Assembly: GCF_000808575.1 (NCBI RefSeq)
Contig: NZ_JWLW01000017.1
Span: forward strand, 62,001 to 126,000
From: Alteromonas marina
GTDB lineage: Bacteria > Pseudomonadota > Gammaproteobacteria > Enterobacterales > Alteromonadaceae
DNA length: 64,000 nt
Direction: 5' to 3'
Position 1 is the first letter of the stretch, and every line of letters starts with the position of its first letter. Below are positions 53,122-62,015 of this stretch, piece after piece. The translations under genes were made by a program, and so were the position numbers. Below the pieces are notes generated by a model. That model was given only the letters and a program-made list of their open reading frames with translations. It made no database searches and had not been told where the DNA came from.

Positions 53122-54819
53122 TTATTGACGCGCCAACTGATGCTTAATTTGAGAAAGTAACGCACTGTTACTTACTTGACCTTCGCGCACCCATACCTGA
53201 ACGCCATTGGGCTCAACCGTTGCGGTTAACGCGTCACCGAATTCTACTGTTTGCGTATCTCCAGATAATTGTTCCGTCCAGTCGCCCGACTGCATAAAGT
53301 CACTAACCTCAAAAGATTGTGCGGCACTTCCCTTATTAAGTAATACAAGCGCAGTCTGCTGTGTGTCTGCAGTATCAACGACGCGATAAAACGCCGCTTG
53401 ATGACCGTTAAGTTCAACGTTGACTTGAACACCGCGCTGCAGTGCTACCGTGTTTTTACGCACATTGGCAATCTTTGTAAGCGCCTGTTGAATAGGATGT
53501 GTCTTGGCTTGGTCTAGGCGCTCTTGACCAACATAGTTACGATTGCCAGCATGTTCCGCCGTACCGCGCATGAAGCCAATTTCAGATCCCATGTATACAA
53601 CCGGAATGCCTCTTACTGTAAACAACCAATTATGCGCATTAATGAAGCCTTCATCAGTGGCATTGATGCGCGCCATATCGTGGTTATCGTAGAACGTAGT
53701 TAATTCATATGGATTGTTATATGGCCCGTGCGTAAGATGAAGCACCGTTTCTAAGTCAGCAAAATCACTCTCTAGCGGCTTTTCAAATACACTCACCATG
53801 GCCTTTTGCATAGGAAAGTCTAATACACTGACGCCCCCATTTTTCGGTAACGTATGTTGGGCAATGTTGTTCGCCTCATAGTCAAATGCTTCGCCAAACA
53901 TAAAAAAGTCAGGGTTTTGCTCGCGTATACGATCTGACGCTTCACGCCAAAACGCATGAGGCACATGCCTGATTGTATCTATTCTAAATGCATCAGCACC
54001 TTGAGAAATCCAATACAAATAGCTGTTGATGAGATAATCGCGTACGGCAGGGTTTTCGTCATCTAGATTAGAAAGCTTTACTAAATCTGGATAGTTGTGA
54101 AAAAAACTATGAAGCGGGTTGTTTTCAGGGTCAAGCTCTTCAGGCGCCAAGTTTTGATGATCAGCAACCAGATTTCCATCACTGTCATATATTTCCCCGT
54201 AGCCGGGTAAGTCCTTTTCCATGGTGAAGCTTGGTGTGCCGTGATTTGCCACAATATCAAACACGGACTTAAGGCCATGCTGACGCATTTTCGCCGTATA
54301 GTCACTAACGCTTAAATTGGCGCTAACCAGATGCTCGTCAGCTTTATAGAAATTCGTTGCCCAATAGCCGTGATAACCGGTTTTACCACCGTCTTTAAAG
54401 GCACCGCCATAAGTAATGGGTTCATCGCCATTAAACGCATAGTCTGGGTTATCGTGGACAGGCGTCATCCATACTGCCGTGAACCCCATTTCCTTAATAT
54501 ATTCGGCGTTGTTTAAGATACCCTGTAAATCACCGCCCATGTAACCCACATAGGCTTTCTTACCATCAGGACCTTCTAAGGGCAGTTGCCACGTAGGGTG
54601 ATCGCCTCCCTGCTCTTCATGATTGTTCGAAGGGTCGCCGTCTACAAAGCGATCTGTCACAACAAAGTACACCGCTTCGCTAGCAAATGGCGTAGTGGTA
54701 CCCACGATAGCGTGGCTGTTTTCTTGTATATCGTTAGATGAAGGAACAGATGTACTCGAGCAGGCTGAGCAAAATAAACCAGCTAACGTTAATGCGATTG
54801 TTGTACGATTAAATGACAT
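53122..54819 (-). CDS. GH13 alpha-amylase lipoprotein (third gene of the mal operon)
   Basis: A ~565-residue GH13 enzyme. The signal is lipoprotein-like (ALTLAGLFCSACSS; lipidated Cys in the lipobox). GH13 motifs are DIVANHG, AFRIDTIRHVP with nucleophile Asp, FFMFGEAFD with acid Glu, and TTFYDNHDMARIN with the third Asp. A C-terminal beta domain follows. It should cleave alpha-1,4 glucans at the cell envelope. ATG 54819 is used: the MFS stop at 54821 precedes it by a base, so the genes are coupled. Confidence 0.92.
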   Translation of the reverse strand: MSFNRTTIALTLAGLFCSACSSTSVPSSNDIQENSHAIVGTTTPFASEAVYFVVTDRFVDGDPSNNHEEQGGDHPTWQLPLEGPDGKKAYVGYMGGDLQGILNNAEYIKEMGFTAVWMTPVHDNPDYAFNGDEPITYGGAFKDGGKTGYHGYWATNFYKADEHLVSANLSVSDYTAKMRQHGLKSVFDIVANHGTPSFTMEKDLPGYGEIYDSDGNLVADHQNLAPEELDPENNPLHSFFHNYPDLVKLSNLDDENPAVRDYLINSYLYWISQGADAFRIDTIRHVPHAFWREASDRIREQNPDFFMFGEAFDYEANNIAQHTLPKNGGVSVLDFPMQKAMVSVFEKPLESDFADLETVLHLTHGPYNNPYELTTFYDNHDMARINATDEGFINAHNWLFTVRGIPVVYMGSEIGFMRGTAEHAGNRNYVGQERLDQAKTHPIQQALTKIANVRKNTVALQRGVQVNVELNGHQAAFYRVVDTADTQQTALVLLNKGSAAQSFEVSDFMQSGDWTEQLSGDTQTVEFGDALTATVEPNGVQVWVREGQVSNSALLSQIKHQLARQ

Positions 54820-54820
54820 A

Positions 54821-56302
54821 TTAAGCTCCCTGCGCCTCTTCAATTTCTTGCTTATCGGCCTCGTTCACGAAGAAAACTGAAACCGCACCAATTAACATAG
54901 AAACTCCGGCAACAACGATAATGTACTTTGCGTCGTTGTCGAAAATAGAACTTAGGATCCAGCCAGCAGTTAGGCCTGATACAATTTGAGGGGCGGCAAC
55001 GGTAAAGTTGAAGATACCCATATAAACACCCGTTTTATTTGCAGGTAACGCACCAGCTAACATAGCGTAAGGCATAGCAAGAATGGCAGCCCACGCAATA
55101 CCTACGCCTACCATAGGGATTAACAGCTTCACTGCGCCCAAAGGTACTGTTACTTCTGTAATCAGTAAGTTTACGTTGATCATCGTCAGGTCTTGGAATA
55201 ACAAGAAGCTTACGTAGCTCAGGCCACCTAGCGCTAAAGACGAAGCGTAAACCGTTTTGCGACCAAACTTGTCAGCAAGTTTTGCCAAGAAAATAGAAAA
55301 AATAGCAGCAAATACCGAATACGCAGCAAATAGAATCCCTACCCAATCACCAGCAGCTCCCTTGGCCATGATGATGGTTTCAGGCACCATCGGGGCTGCA
55401 GCAATATAAGCTGGGTCAAACCACTGCTTATCTACATTCCATATATGTTGCGTAATAGCAGGTGTGGTATATACCCACATTATAAAGAGCGCAAACCACG
55501 AGAAAAACTGCACAACAGCCAGTTGTTTCATCGTCTTTGGCATATCTTTTACTAACGTGAAAAACTCACTTAAGCGTTGTCCTAGCGGTGCTTTAGGCGC
55601 TTTTTCAGTTGCAGGCTGCTCTTCAGTAAGCCCTTTATAGCGGTTGTATTCATCTGGTGCGTATTCTTTGGTACGAACTACCGTCCAAATGACCGTGCCA
55701 AGGAGTACTGTAGCGCCAATGTAGAAAGCCCAAACAACAGAAGGTGCAACCTCACCCATTTGTGCCGTATTTTCAAGGCCAATAACATTGGTAAGTACAA
55801 ATGGCAGTATTGAGCCGATAACTGCGCCTATATTAATCAGTAACGACTGAATCGAATAGCCAACATTACGTTGTGACGGCGGTACCATGTCTGACACCAA
55901 TGAGCGAAACGGCTGAAAACATACGTTAAACGACGCGTCCATCAGTGCAACCATTAACGCGCCCATTACCATAGGTGCCAAGAAGGCAACAAATATCGGC
56001 GCATTAGGCAGTAAAATCATACCCAATACTGCGGCGATTGCACCAGCAAGGATGAACGGGCGGCGTCGACCTAATCGATTCCACGTTCTGTCAGATGCTG
56101 AGCCAACAATTGGTTGAACGATTAACCCCATGATTGGCGCGACGAGCCAAAATAGTGATAGCGAGTGAAGGTCTGCCCCTAAGTCTGAAAGGATCCGACT
56201 TACGTTTGCGTTTTGCAGTGCAAAACCGAATTGAACACCTAGAAAGCCAAAGCTGACGTTCCATATTTGCCAGAAAGAAAGGCGTGGTTGAGTTGCTTGC
56301 AT
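54821..56302 (-). CDS. SLC45-like MFS sugar transporter
   Basis: A 493-residue protein with about 12 membrane segments. The N-terminus RLSFWQIWNVSFGFLGVQFG and NRLGRRRPFILAGA (loop 2-3) are of the SLC45/GPH sugar:H+ symporter type. It probably imports maltose or maltodextrin across the inner membrane. It lies between two amylase genes on the same strand, 38 bp after the neopullulanase-type gene, and is coupled to the amylase that follows. The substrate is inferred from the operon. Confidence 0.9.
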   Translation of the reverse strand: MQATQPRLSFWQIWNVSFGFLGVQFGFALQNANVSRILSDLGADLHSLSLFWLVAPIMGLIVQPIVGSASDRTWNRLGRRRPFILAGAIAAVLGMILLPNAPIFVAFLAPMVMGALMVALMDASFNVCFQPFRSLVSDMVPPSQRNVGYSIQSLLINIGAVIGSILPFVLTNVIGLENTAQMGEVAPSVVWAFYIGATVLLGTVIWTVVRTKEYAPDEYNRYKGLTEEQPATEKAPKAPLGQRLSEFFTLVKDMPKTMKQLAVVQFFSWFALFIMWVYTTPAITQHIWNVDKQWFDPAYIAAAPMVPETIIMAKGAAGDWVGILFAAYSVFAAIFSIFLAKLADKFGRKTVYASSLALGGLSYVSFLLFQDLTMINVNLLITEVTVPLGAVKLLIPMVGVGIAWAAILAMPYAMLAGALPANKTGVYMGIFNFTVAAPQIVSGLTAGWILSSIFDNDAKYIIVVAGVSMLIGAVSVFFVNEADKQEIEEAQGA

Positions 56303-56340
56303 ACTTTGCTCTATTTATTGTTTTACTATAGTTAATACGA

Positions 56341-58281
56341 TTACTGCACAATGAAAACACTAGCAGACATTGCTGGTAATCTTAAGGTATCCGTCGTCTT
56401 AAAAGATATCCCATCGCTAACTCGTGTTAACGTCTGGTGTGTGCTTAGCACCTCTGCATACTTGTTTAGAGGCAGGTCCACTGGCTTTTTATTTAAGATG
56501 ACCAATATTTTATCAGACTGATGAGTATTTGATTTATCTGCACCACTGCCTGAATCGACATTTGCCTCTCGAATATAGGTATAAACCCCATTCTCCGGTG
56601 CAAAATGCTTCAATAGGCCTTTAAACTGCAAAGGGTGTGATTTACGCAGTTGAAGTAACCCCTTCACACGCTGCTGTGCCCAACGCTCATCATCCGTTAG
56701 ACCGTGCCCGGTAAAAGCGTTTTTGTCATTGTCCGAAGGCCACCCGCCTGGAAAGTCAGAACGAATAATACCGTGGTCTTCACTGCCTTCGTTACCCATC
56801 AAAATTTCTGTACCGTAAAAAACTTGTGGAATACCGCGCGTAGTGAGCAATAGCGTCATAGCCATATTCCATTTGTCTTTATCATGACCGAGCTGAGTAA
56901 AAATGCGGCTCATATCGTGGTTATCAGGAAAGATGACCAAATTATTCGGGTCGCCATACAAAAAGTCAGTAGCTAAGGTTTCGTAAACAGAGTTGAAGCC
57001 AGAATTCCAGCTTTCGTCATTGCTCAACGCTTTCACAACTGCGGCTTGAAGCGGGAAATCCATAACCGATGGTAGTGCGCTATCGTAATCATCGTGGCGG
57101 TGGCTACCCGCCTGCCAATATGCCGTGATTGCGGGGTTAACTGACCACTCTTCCCCTACTATATTGAAATTCGGGTACTCGTCCATTATGCGGTTTGTCC
57201 ATTGGCTCAAAAACGCCTTATCAGGATAGGAGTACGTATCCACCCGTATTCCACTTAGCCCAGCGCTTTCAACCCACCAAATCGCGTTTTGAATAAGGTA
57301 GTTCGCTAAATGCGGATTGCGCTGATTTAAGTCCGGCATGGTTGGAACAAACCAACCATCGCTAAACCCTTTTATATCGCTCGCTACGGCGTGAGGGTCG
57401 TGAAGAACTTCACGCTTGTGGGTTGTCCCTACAAATTTACCGTTGTTATTGATCCAGTCGTGTGACGGCGTATCTTTCATCCATAAATGATTACTGCCTA
57501 TATGGTTAAGTACCATATCCATTATAATGCCAAGACCCTTTGATTTAGCTTCAGTACTTAACGCGATAAAATCGTCATTGGAACCAAATCTAGGGTCTAT
57601 TTTGTAGTAATCCGTGGTGGAATAGCCATGATAACTGTATTTATCCATGGCATTTTCGAGCATGGGCATTGTCCATATTTGAGTAAAGCCCATATCCTGA
57701 ATGTAGTTGAGGTTATCAACAATACCTTGAATGTCACCACCGTGGCGACCACCTTTGAATGAACGGTCTGCGGGATCGCCATAACCCTTAACATTATCAT
57801 TTTCCACATTACCATTGGCATATCTGTCGGGGGCAATAAGATAAATAGCATCTTGAGGCCCAAAGCCTTCGCGCGACGCTGAGCCTTGTGCTCTTTTTTC
57901 TAACGTGTAAGTTAAATCACGGGTCGTACCATCGCTGTCAGTAAGCCTGATAACGAGTTCCTGGGCACTAACATTCGACGTGTCTAGCGTTACGAATAGA
58001 TAGTTCTCACTATCAAGGGCTTGGCTATGCTTAACGCTTACATCGCCTTTCGCTATTGAAACCGTGTCATCGGCAACATCATCACCATAAAGCATCAACT
58101 CTACATTGCTGTTTTGCATACCAACCCACCAATTCGGCGGGTAAACATCAATGCCACTGTTTGCAGATGATTGAACTGAGAACAAAGGAAATGTAGTAAT
58201 ACAGCTGAGAAGAAGCGGAATTGCGCGCTTTTGAATTTTTATATGACCACTGTCATTCGTTACACGATTACGTCTTGGCAC
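56341..58281 (-). CDS. cyclomaltodextrinase/neopullulanase-type GH13 enzyme (first gene of the mal operon)
   Basis: A 646-residue enzyme with a signal-like segment (about residues 17-42), an N-terminal cyclomaltodextrinase domain (YPPNWWVGMQNSNVELMLYG) and a GH13 domain: MVLNHIGSNH, GIRVDTYSYPDKAFL (nucleophile Asp), FNIVGEEWSVN (Glu) and IFPDNHDMSRIF (third Asp). A short C-terminal beta domain follows. It is SusA-like and expected to be periplasmic. The start codon is GTG 58281. Its promoter region holds a probable MalR-type operator (58361-58374). Confidence 0.92.
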   Translation of the reverse strand: MPRRNRVTNDSGHIKIQKRAIPLLLSCITTFPLFSVQSSANSGIDVYPPNWWVGMQNSNVELMLYGDDVADDTVSIAKGDVSVKHSQALDSENYLFVTLDTSNVSAQELVIRLTDSDGTTRDLTYTLEKRAQGSASREGFGPQDAIYLIAPDRYANGNVENDNVKGYGDPADRSFKGGRHGGDIQGIVDNLNYIQDMGFTQIWTMPMLENAMDKYSYHGYSTTDYYKIDPRFGSNDDFIALSTEAKSKGLGIIMDMVLNHIGSNHLWMKDTPSHDWINNNGKFVGTTHKREVLHDPHAVASDIKGFSDGWFVPTMPDLNQRNPHLANYLIQNAIWWVESAGLSGIRVDTYSYPDKAFLSQWTNRIMDEYPNFNIVGEEWSVNPAITAYWQAGSHRHDDYDSALPSVMDFPLQAAVVKALSNDESWNSGFNSVYETLATDFLYGDPNNLVIFPDNHDMSRIFTQLGHDKDKWNMAMTLLLTTRGIPQVFYGTEILMGNEGSEDHGIIRSDFPGGWPSDNDKNAFTGHGLTDDERWAQQRVKGLLQLRKSHPLQFKGLLKHFAPENGVYTYIREANVDSGSGADKSNTHQSDKILVILNKKPVDLPLNKYAEVLSTHQTLTRVSDGISFKTTDTLRLPAMSASVFIVQ

Positions 58282-58360
58282 ATCAACCCCATGTTAAAAA
58301 TACGTTAAGTACAAGATGGTGATGAGATACTACCTTGCCCGCCCGATCTGACCAATGCTC

Positions 58361-58374
58361 TGCATACGTATTCA
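58361..58374. promoter_or_regulatory. candidate LacI/MalR-type operator
   Basis: TGCATACGTATTCA lies 80 bp upstream of the first gene of the amylase operon and is identical to 60447-60460 in front of the other amylase gene. The half-sites TGCATAC and TGAATAC differ at one base. It ends five bases before a plausible -35 (TTGGTC, then 17 bp and TAGTAT on the minus strand), so the bound regulator could act from upstream. Confidence 0.7.
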
Positions 58375-58406
58375 CGAAACACCATGTAAAAAAACATGGT
58401 GTTTCG
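58375..58406. repeat. perfect 12-bp inverted repeat beside the operator
   Basis: CGAAACACCATG (58375-58386) is repeated inverted as CATGGTGTTTCG (58395-58406) around an 8-base A-rich loop. It abuts the operator directly. On the minus strand the stem is not followed by a T run, so it is not a standard terminator for the upstream amylase gene, though it lies between the two transcription units. Confidence 0.75.
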
Positions 58407-58437
58407 CGTTAACTCAGCAGCATGTGATAAGACCTAT

Positions 58438-60381
58438 TTAAAAGGCGAATACTTTAGTCTCAAGCCCTTCCAATGAGAACGAAGCGTTGTAGTTAATGCC
58501 CTCTTTTTCTAGTGTTATGCCTTCATGTGAAAGCATAGGCGCTAGCGTAATCCGATCGCTGTCCTTACCGAAAACATTTGAAGGAACAACAAGTTTTATT
58601 GCACCTGTAGGCTTATCGTTAAAATTAGCCACAACCACAAATCCGTGCTCACCTTGCGCGCGCACAAAAGCAAATTGCTGCTCAGTATAGGCTGAATCCT
58701 TCACATCAAGATTAAGCGCGTGTAGGCTTTGATATTCACCTGTAACTGCAGGGTTTGTAGCAGCAATAGCCATCACGTCTTGGTAAAATTGGTGAAGTGC
58801 TTTTTCATCTTCGGTAGATTTCCCTGCATCAAACTTCCCGTCGTTCATAAAACGCTGATGGGCAGGAACGCCTACATAATCGAAAATTGATGTACGTGTT
58901 GGATCTCCAAAACCAGTCTCTTCGCTGCCGTCTTCACCCACATCTTGACCAAAATACAACAGCGTAGGCGAACTGCTAATAAGCGCACTCACTGCAAGCG
59001 CGGGTTTACCTTTCTTGGCACTACCAGCAAAGTCGGGGCTGGCGATACGTTGCTCGTCGTGATTTTCTAAAAAATGAAGCATATGCGGGGCGATATCATT
59101 GATTTCATCATGAATAGTAACCAGTTTGCTTACTTCTCCACTCCCCTGCATAATCGTTTTTAATGTGTCATAAAAACCCACCTTGTCGTAAAGGTAGTCC
59201 ATTTTGCCTTGGTGGATATACTCGCGATACTTATCTGGTTGATAAACTTCCGCTAGTAAGAACGCATTGGGTGCCTTTTGTTTAATACTGCTATTTAGAA
59301 ACGACCAAAACTCAACAGGCACCATTTCGGCCATATCGTAGCGGAAACCGTCGACACCTTTATCTATCCAATAATGTGCTATATCTCTGAATTTATACCA
59401 CGAATCTGGTACGTCTTTTCCTTGCCAAAATGCGGCATGTGCTTCAAAGGACTTGTCACTGTATTCTTCAGGTAAAACTGGAAAGTCGTAAGTGCCGTCA
59501 GGCTTCACGCCATAGTTCACTTTTACGGTCTCGTACCAGTCGTTTATATCTGGTTTCGAAGCTCTAGCACCGTTGCCTGTCCATTTTGCTGGAAACTCTT
59601 CGAACTTTCCGTCAGATAGTGGATGCTTTTCACCACCTAGAGGTTGATAGTTATCAGCTGTGGGCACTTGAAACGCTTCACCTACTACATAGTAAAAGTT
59701 GTTATCACGGGCGTATTCAACAGACGTGTCGTCGTGCGCGCCGAAATCACTCACACCTTCAGGTGCAGAAAGTGAATGGTAATCACGGGCAACATGATTA
59801 GGCACGATATCGATAATAACCTTCATTCCCGCTGCGTGAGTCCTGGCAATTAGCGCTTCAAATTCTTCTAAACGCTTGGCTGGGTCATCGGCTAGGTCCG
59901 GATTAACGTTGTAGTAATCTTTAACTGCGTAGGGAGAGCCCGCTCTGCCTTTCACTACATCTGGGTCGTCGTTTGAAATACCAAAATCAGTGTAGTCATT
60001 AATCACCGCATGGTGCGGCACACCGGTATACCAGATATGACTGGTTCCCAACGATTTTATGGCCTTTAGCGCTTCGGGAGTAAAATCACTAAATTTACCT
60101 ACCCCATTTTGCTCAATAGTGCCCCAAGGCTGGTTATTTGTATTCGTGTTTCCAAACAAGCGAGTAAAAACTTGATAAACAACAGGTTTACCTTGCCTTT
60201 CAGCCGAATCGTTTAGCGTTGAACTTTCGTCGCTTTGACCAAATGGTTTCGGGCTAGCGTCTTTGATCACCGTTTTTTGATTATTCACTGGAGAGGTCGG
60301 CCCTGTACACGCTGTTAATCCAATTGACAGCATAGCAATTGACAAGGGTTTAAGACAAAAACGAAATTGGAAATTTGGCAT
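58438..60381 (-). CDS. GH13 alpha-amylase lipoprotein
   Basis: A ~647-residue GH13 enzyme with a lipoprotein signal (AMLSIGLTACTG, lipobox LTAC). GH13 motifs: DIVPNHVARDYHS, GFRYDMAEMVP (nucleophile Asp), AFLLAEVYQPD (Glu) and FLENHDEQRIAS (third Asp). A C-terminal beta domain ends in LEGLETKVFAF. It is a separate transcription unit from the other amylase genes but carries the same operator (60447-60460). ATG 60381 is used; an ATG at 60390 adds three residues. Confidence 0.92.
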   Translation of the reverse strand: MPNFQFRFCLKPLSIAMLSIGLTACTGPTSPVNNQKTVIKDASPKPFGQSDESSTLNDSAERQGKPVVYQVFTRLFGNTNTNNQPWGTIEQNGVGKFSDFTPEALKAIKSLGTSHIWYTGVPHHAVINDYTDFGISNDDPDVVKGRAGSPYAVKDYYNVNPDLADDPAKRLEEFEALIARTHAAGMKVIIDIVPNHVARDYHSLSAPEGVSDFGAHDDTSVEYARDNNFYYVVGEAFQVPTADNYQPLGGEKHPLSDGKFEEFPAKWTGNGARASKPDINDWYETVKVNYGVKPDGTYDFPVLPEEYSDKSFEAHAAFWQGKDVPDSWYKFRDIAHYWIDKGVDGFRYDMAEMVPVEFWSFLNSSIKQKAPNAFLLAEVYQPDKYREYIHQGKMDYLYDKVGFYDTLKTIMQGSGEVSKLVTIHDEINDIAPHMLHFLENHDEQRIASPDFAGSAKKGKPALAVSALISSSPTLLYFGQDVGEDGSEETGFGDPTRTSIFDYVGVPAHQRFMNDGKFDAGKSTEDEKALHQFYQDVMAIAATNPAVTGEYQSLHALNLDVKDSAYTEQQFAFVRAQGEHGFVVVANFNDKPTGAIKLVVPSNVFGKDSDRITLAPMLSHEGITLEKEGINYNASFSLEGLETKVFAF

Positions 60382-60446
60382 GGTAATCATTGTGATAAAC
60401 GGAAATTATGCCAACAGGATACGCGTTAACTGGATGTTAAAAAACA

Positions 60447-60460
60447 TGCATACGTATTCA
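60447..60460. promoter_or_regulatory. candidate LacI/MalR-type operator
   Basis: TGCATACGTATTCA, identical to 58361-58374, lies 66 bp upstream of the amylase start at 60381. On the minus strand it overlaps a possible -35 (TTGAAT), with TAACAT 16 bp downstream as -10, so repression by a bound regulator would be direct. Confidence 0.7.
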
Positions 60461-60463
60461 AAC

Positions 60464-60488
60464 ATAAAAAAACCGCCTGACGAGGCGG
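60464..60488 (-). terminator. terminator of the acyltransferase gene
   Basis: On the minus strand CCGCCT pairs with AGGCGG across a 4-base loop (CGTC), followed by seven T. It ends the acyltransferase transcript just before the operator of the amylase gene. Confidence 0.85.
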
Positions 60489-60512
60489 CTTAGTATTCCA
60501 GATAGCATGGTG

Positions 60513-61424
60513 TCATGCTGCATGGGCTATGCGAAGCGGTTTTCGAGTATGCTCAATGGTGGGAACGGCCACATCGCCAATAGCTTGTAACGCACTATTT
60601 AGTTCCGAATGAATCTTTCTGTGAAAACCTTTTAGTGGTTTTGCTAAATCATCAAGCAGTACATGCGGTGACAATCTATATGGCATACGTTTGCCATTGA
60701 ATTCTATAGCTTCGCCTACTGGAGTAAAGTGAATACCGAATGCCTTCATTCTCCTTGCTAACTTAGGCTCCATTAGCACATAGGCATGCTTAACGTTTAA
60801 ATGAAGGCACACACTCGTTGCCATTAAGTACAGCGCAATTGAAAGATAGGGAAAATGCTCAACGTTAAATGGAACATTTTTCTTTTGTTTAACTTTTTCA
60901 ATTTTTTCAGAGGGTAGGATTTTAGAGCGTAACTGTCGCACTCTAAATTCTCTCGGTATTGCAAGGCGAGAGATTTCACAGACGCTTTGTGGAGACAAGT
61001 TTGAAGGTAGCAATGTACCATCGCCAATTACTTCCGCACACTTTTCTTCTAATGGAAGTGGCAAGCCAGCTTCAGTTGGCAAGACCAACCTTATCGTGCC
61101 TGCACACTCTCCTGTTGGCAAATGCTTGATATAGCAGTTGATCGCGCGATCATCAAACTTATCTTTTTCTAATGCAGTAGCATTTTTCTGCTCGAACTTC
61201 ATTTCTTCACAATACACTTTGTGTCGCGTTTTATAGCTCACCTGCTTTTCACTTTCTTCGTTAGCAATTACAAGTTCATAACGGCTAAAGAAGAAACTAG
61301 AAATACTTTCTTCGAGTGAGAAACGTTTAGGGAGCACCCTAGAAAATGTTTGTGGTAGTCGACTCAGTTTGTTAGACACGGCGCCATTAAACGCTCTAAC
61401 TGCGCTCATTGTTCTCATCTTCAA
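60513..61424 (-). CDS. autoinducer-synthase-like N-acyltransferase (PEP-CTERM/exosortase-associated type)
   Basis: A 303-residue GNAT-fold protein of the family seen with PEP-CTERM/exosortase systems and related to acyl-homoserine-lactone synthases (VSYKTRHKVYCEEMKFEQKN near residue 62, GECAGTIRLVLP near 109, CEISRLAIPREFR near 148 and SIALYLMATSVCLHLNVKHA near 197). Substrate unknown; no exosortase or PEP-CTERM protein is seen in the window. The frame begins at TTG 61424 behind AGGGGA; ATGs at 61418 and 61409 are alternatives. Confidence 0.8.
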   Translation of the reverse strand: MKMRTMSAVRAFNGAVSNKLSRLPQTFSRVLPKRFSLEESISSFFFSRYELVIANEESEKQVSYKTRHKVYCEEMKFEQKNATALEKDKFDDRAINCYIKHLPTGECAGTIRLVLPTEAGLPLPLEEKCAEVIGDGTLLPSNLSPQSVCEISRLAIPREFRVRQLRSKILPSEKIEKVKQKKNVPFNVEHFPYLSIALYLMATSVCLHLNVKHAYVLMEPKLARRMKAFGIHFTPVGEAIEFNGKRMPYRLSPHVLLDDLAKPLKGFHRKIHSELNSALQAIGDVAVPTIEHTRKPLRIAHAA

Positions 61425-61505
61425 CGCAAAGTTCCCCTGATTTAATTTATTATTAGGCTTGTGGGTAACTTCCTGTTCGCAACGACAGCCTTAGTTATTT
61501 GATTT

Positions 61506-62015
61506 CTATTTAATCTTAGATTTATTATTGGTATCTCTACTTTGTCTGATAAGTGCATCCCCACTTACGTAATCAGACTTAGACAGACGGTCATACAGCA
61601 ACACATTTGCTGTGGCCGCTAAATTCATGCATGAATAAGTAGGAACGTAGACAACATGATCGCACCAAGATAAAACGTCTTCGCCAATACTGCCATCCTC
61701 AGGACCTAGCAAGTAAAACGCATTGCTCGGGTGCTCAAATGAAGGTAGCGGTGTAGCACCCTCTACCAGTTCAACCGCTACAACTGACGCTCCTTCAGGC
61801 ACTACTTCTTTTAAGTCGTCGACCCCAATGGTCGGAATGACTTTATGGAACGCTTTCGTATCAGCATTAAAATCCTTGGCGAATCGATAACGCTGACCAG
61901 TGTAAAAAACACTCGCTACACCATAGCAGCCAGCGGCTCTCAGAATAGAAGCAACGTTCACGGGATTTTTCGGGTTTACCAACCCAATTGAGATTCTTTG
62001 ATTTTCTAATTGCAC
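61506..62015 (-). CDS. SpoU/TrmH-family RNA methyltransferase
   Basis: A 169-residue SPOUT methyltransferase. Conserved blocks are IGLVNPKNPVNVASILRAAG, FYLLGPEDGSIGEDVLSWCD (SAM-binding knot) and VYVPTYSCMNLAATANVLLY. It 2'-O-methylates a tRNA or rRNA ribose; the size is close to TrmL-like proteins but the target is not fixed by sequence. The start is GTG 62015. It lies 81 bp upstream of the acyltransferase on the same strand. Confidence 0.88.
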   Translation of the reverse strand: MQLENQRISIGLVNPKNPVNVASILRAAGCYGVASVFYTGQRYRFAKDFNADTKAFHKVIPTIGVDDLKEVVPEGASVVAVELVEGATPLPSFEHPSNAFYLLGPEDGSIGEDVLSWCDHVVYVPTYSCMNLAATANVLLYDRLSKSDYVSGDALIRQSRDTNNKSKIK

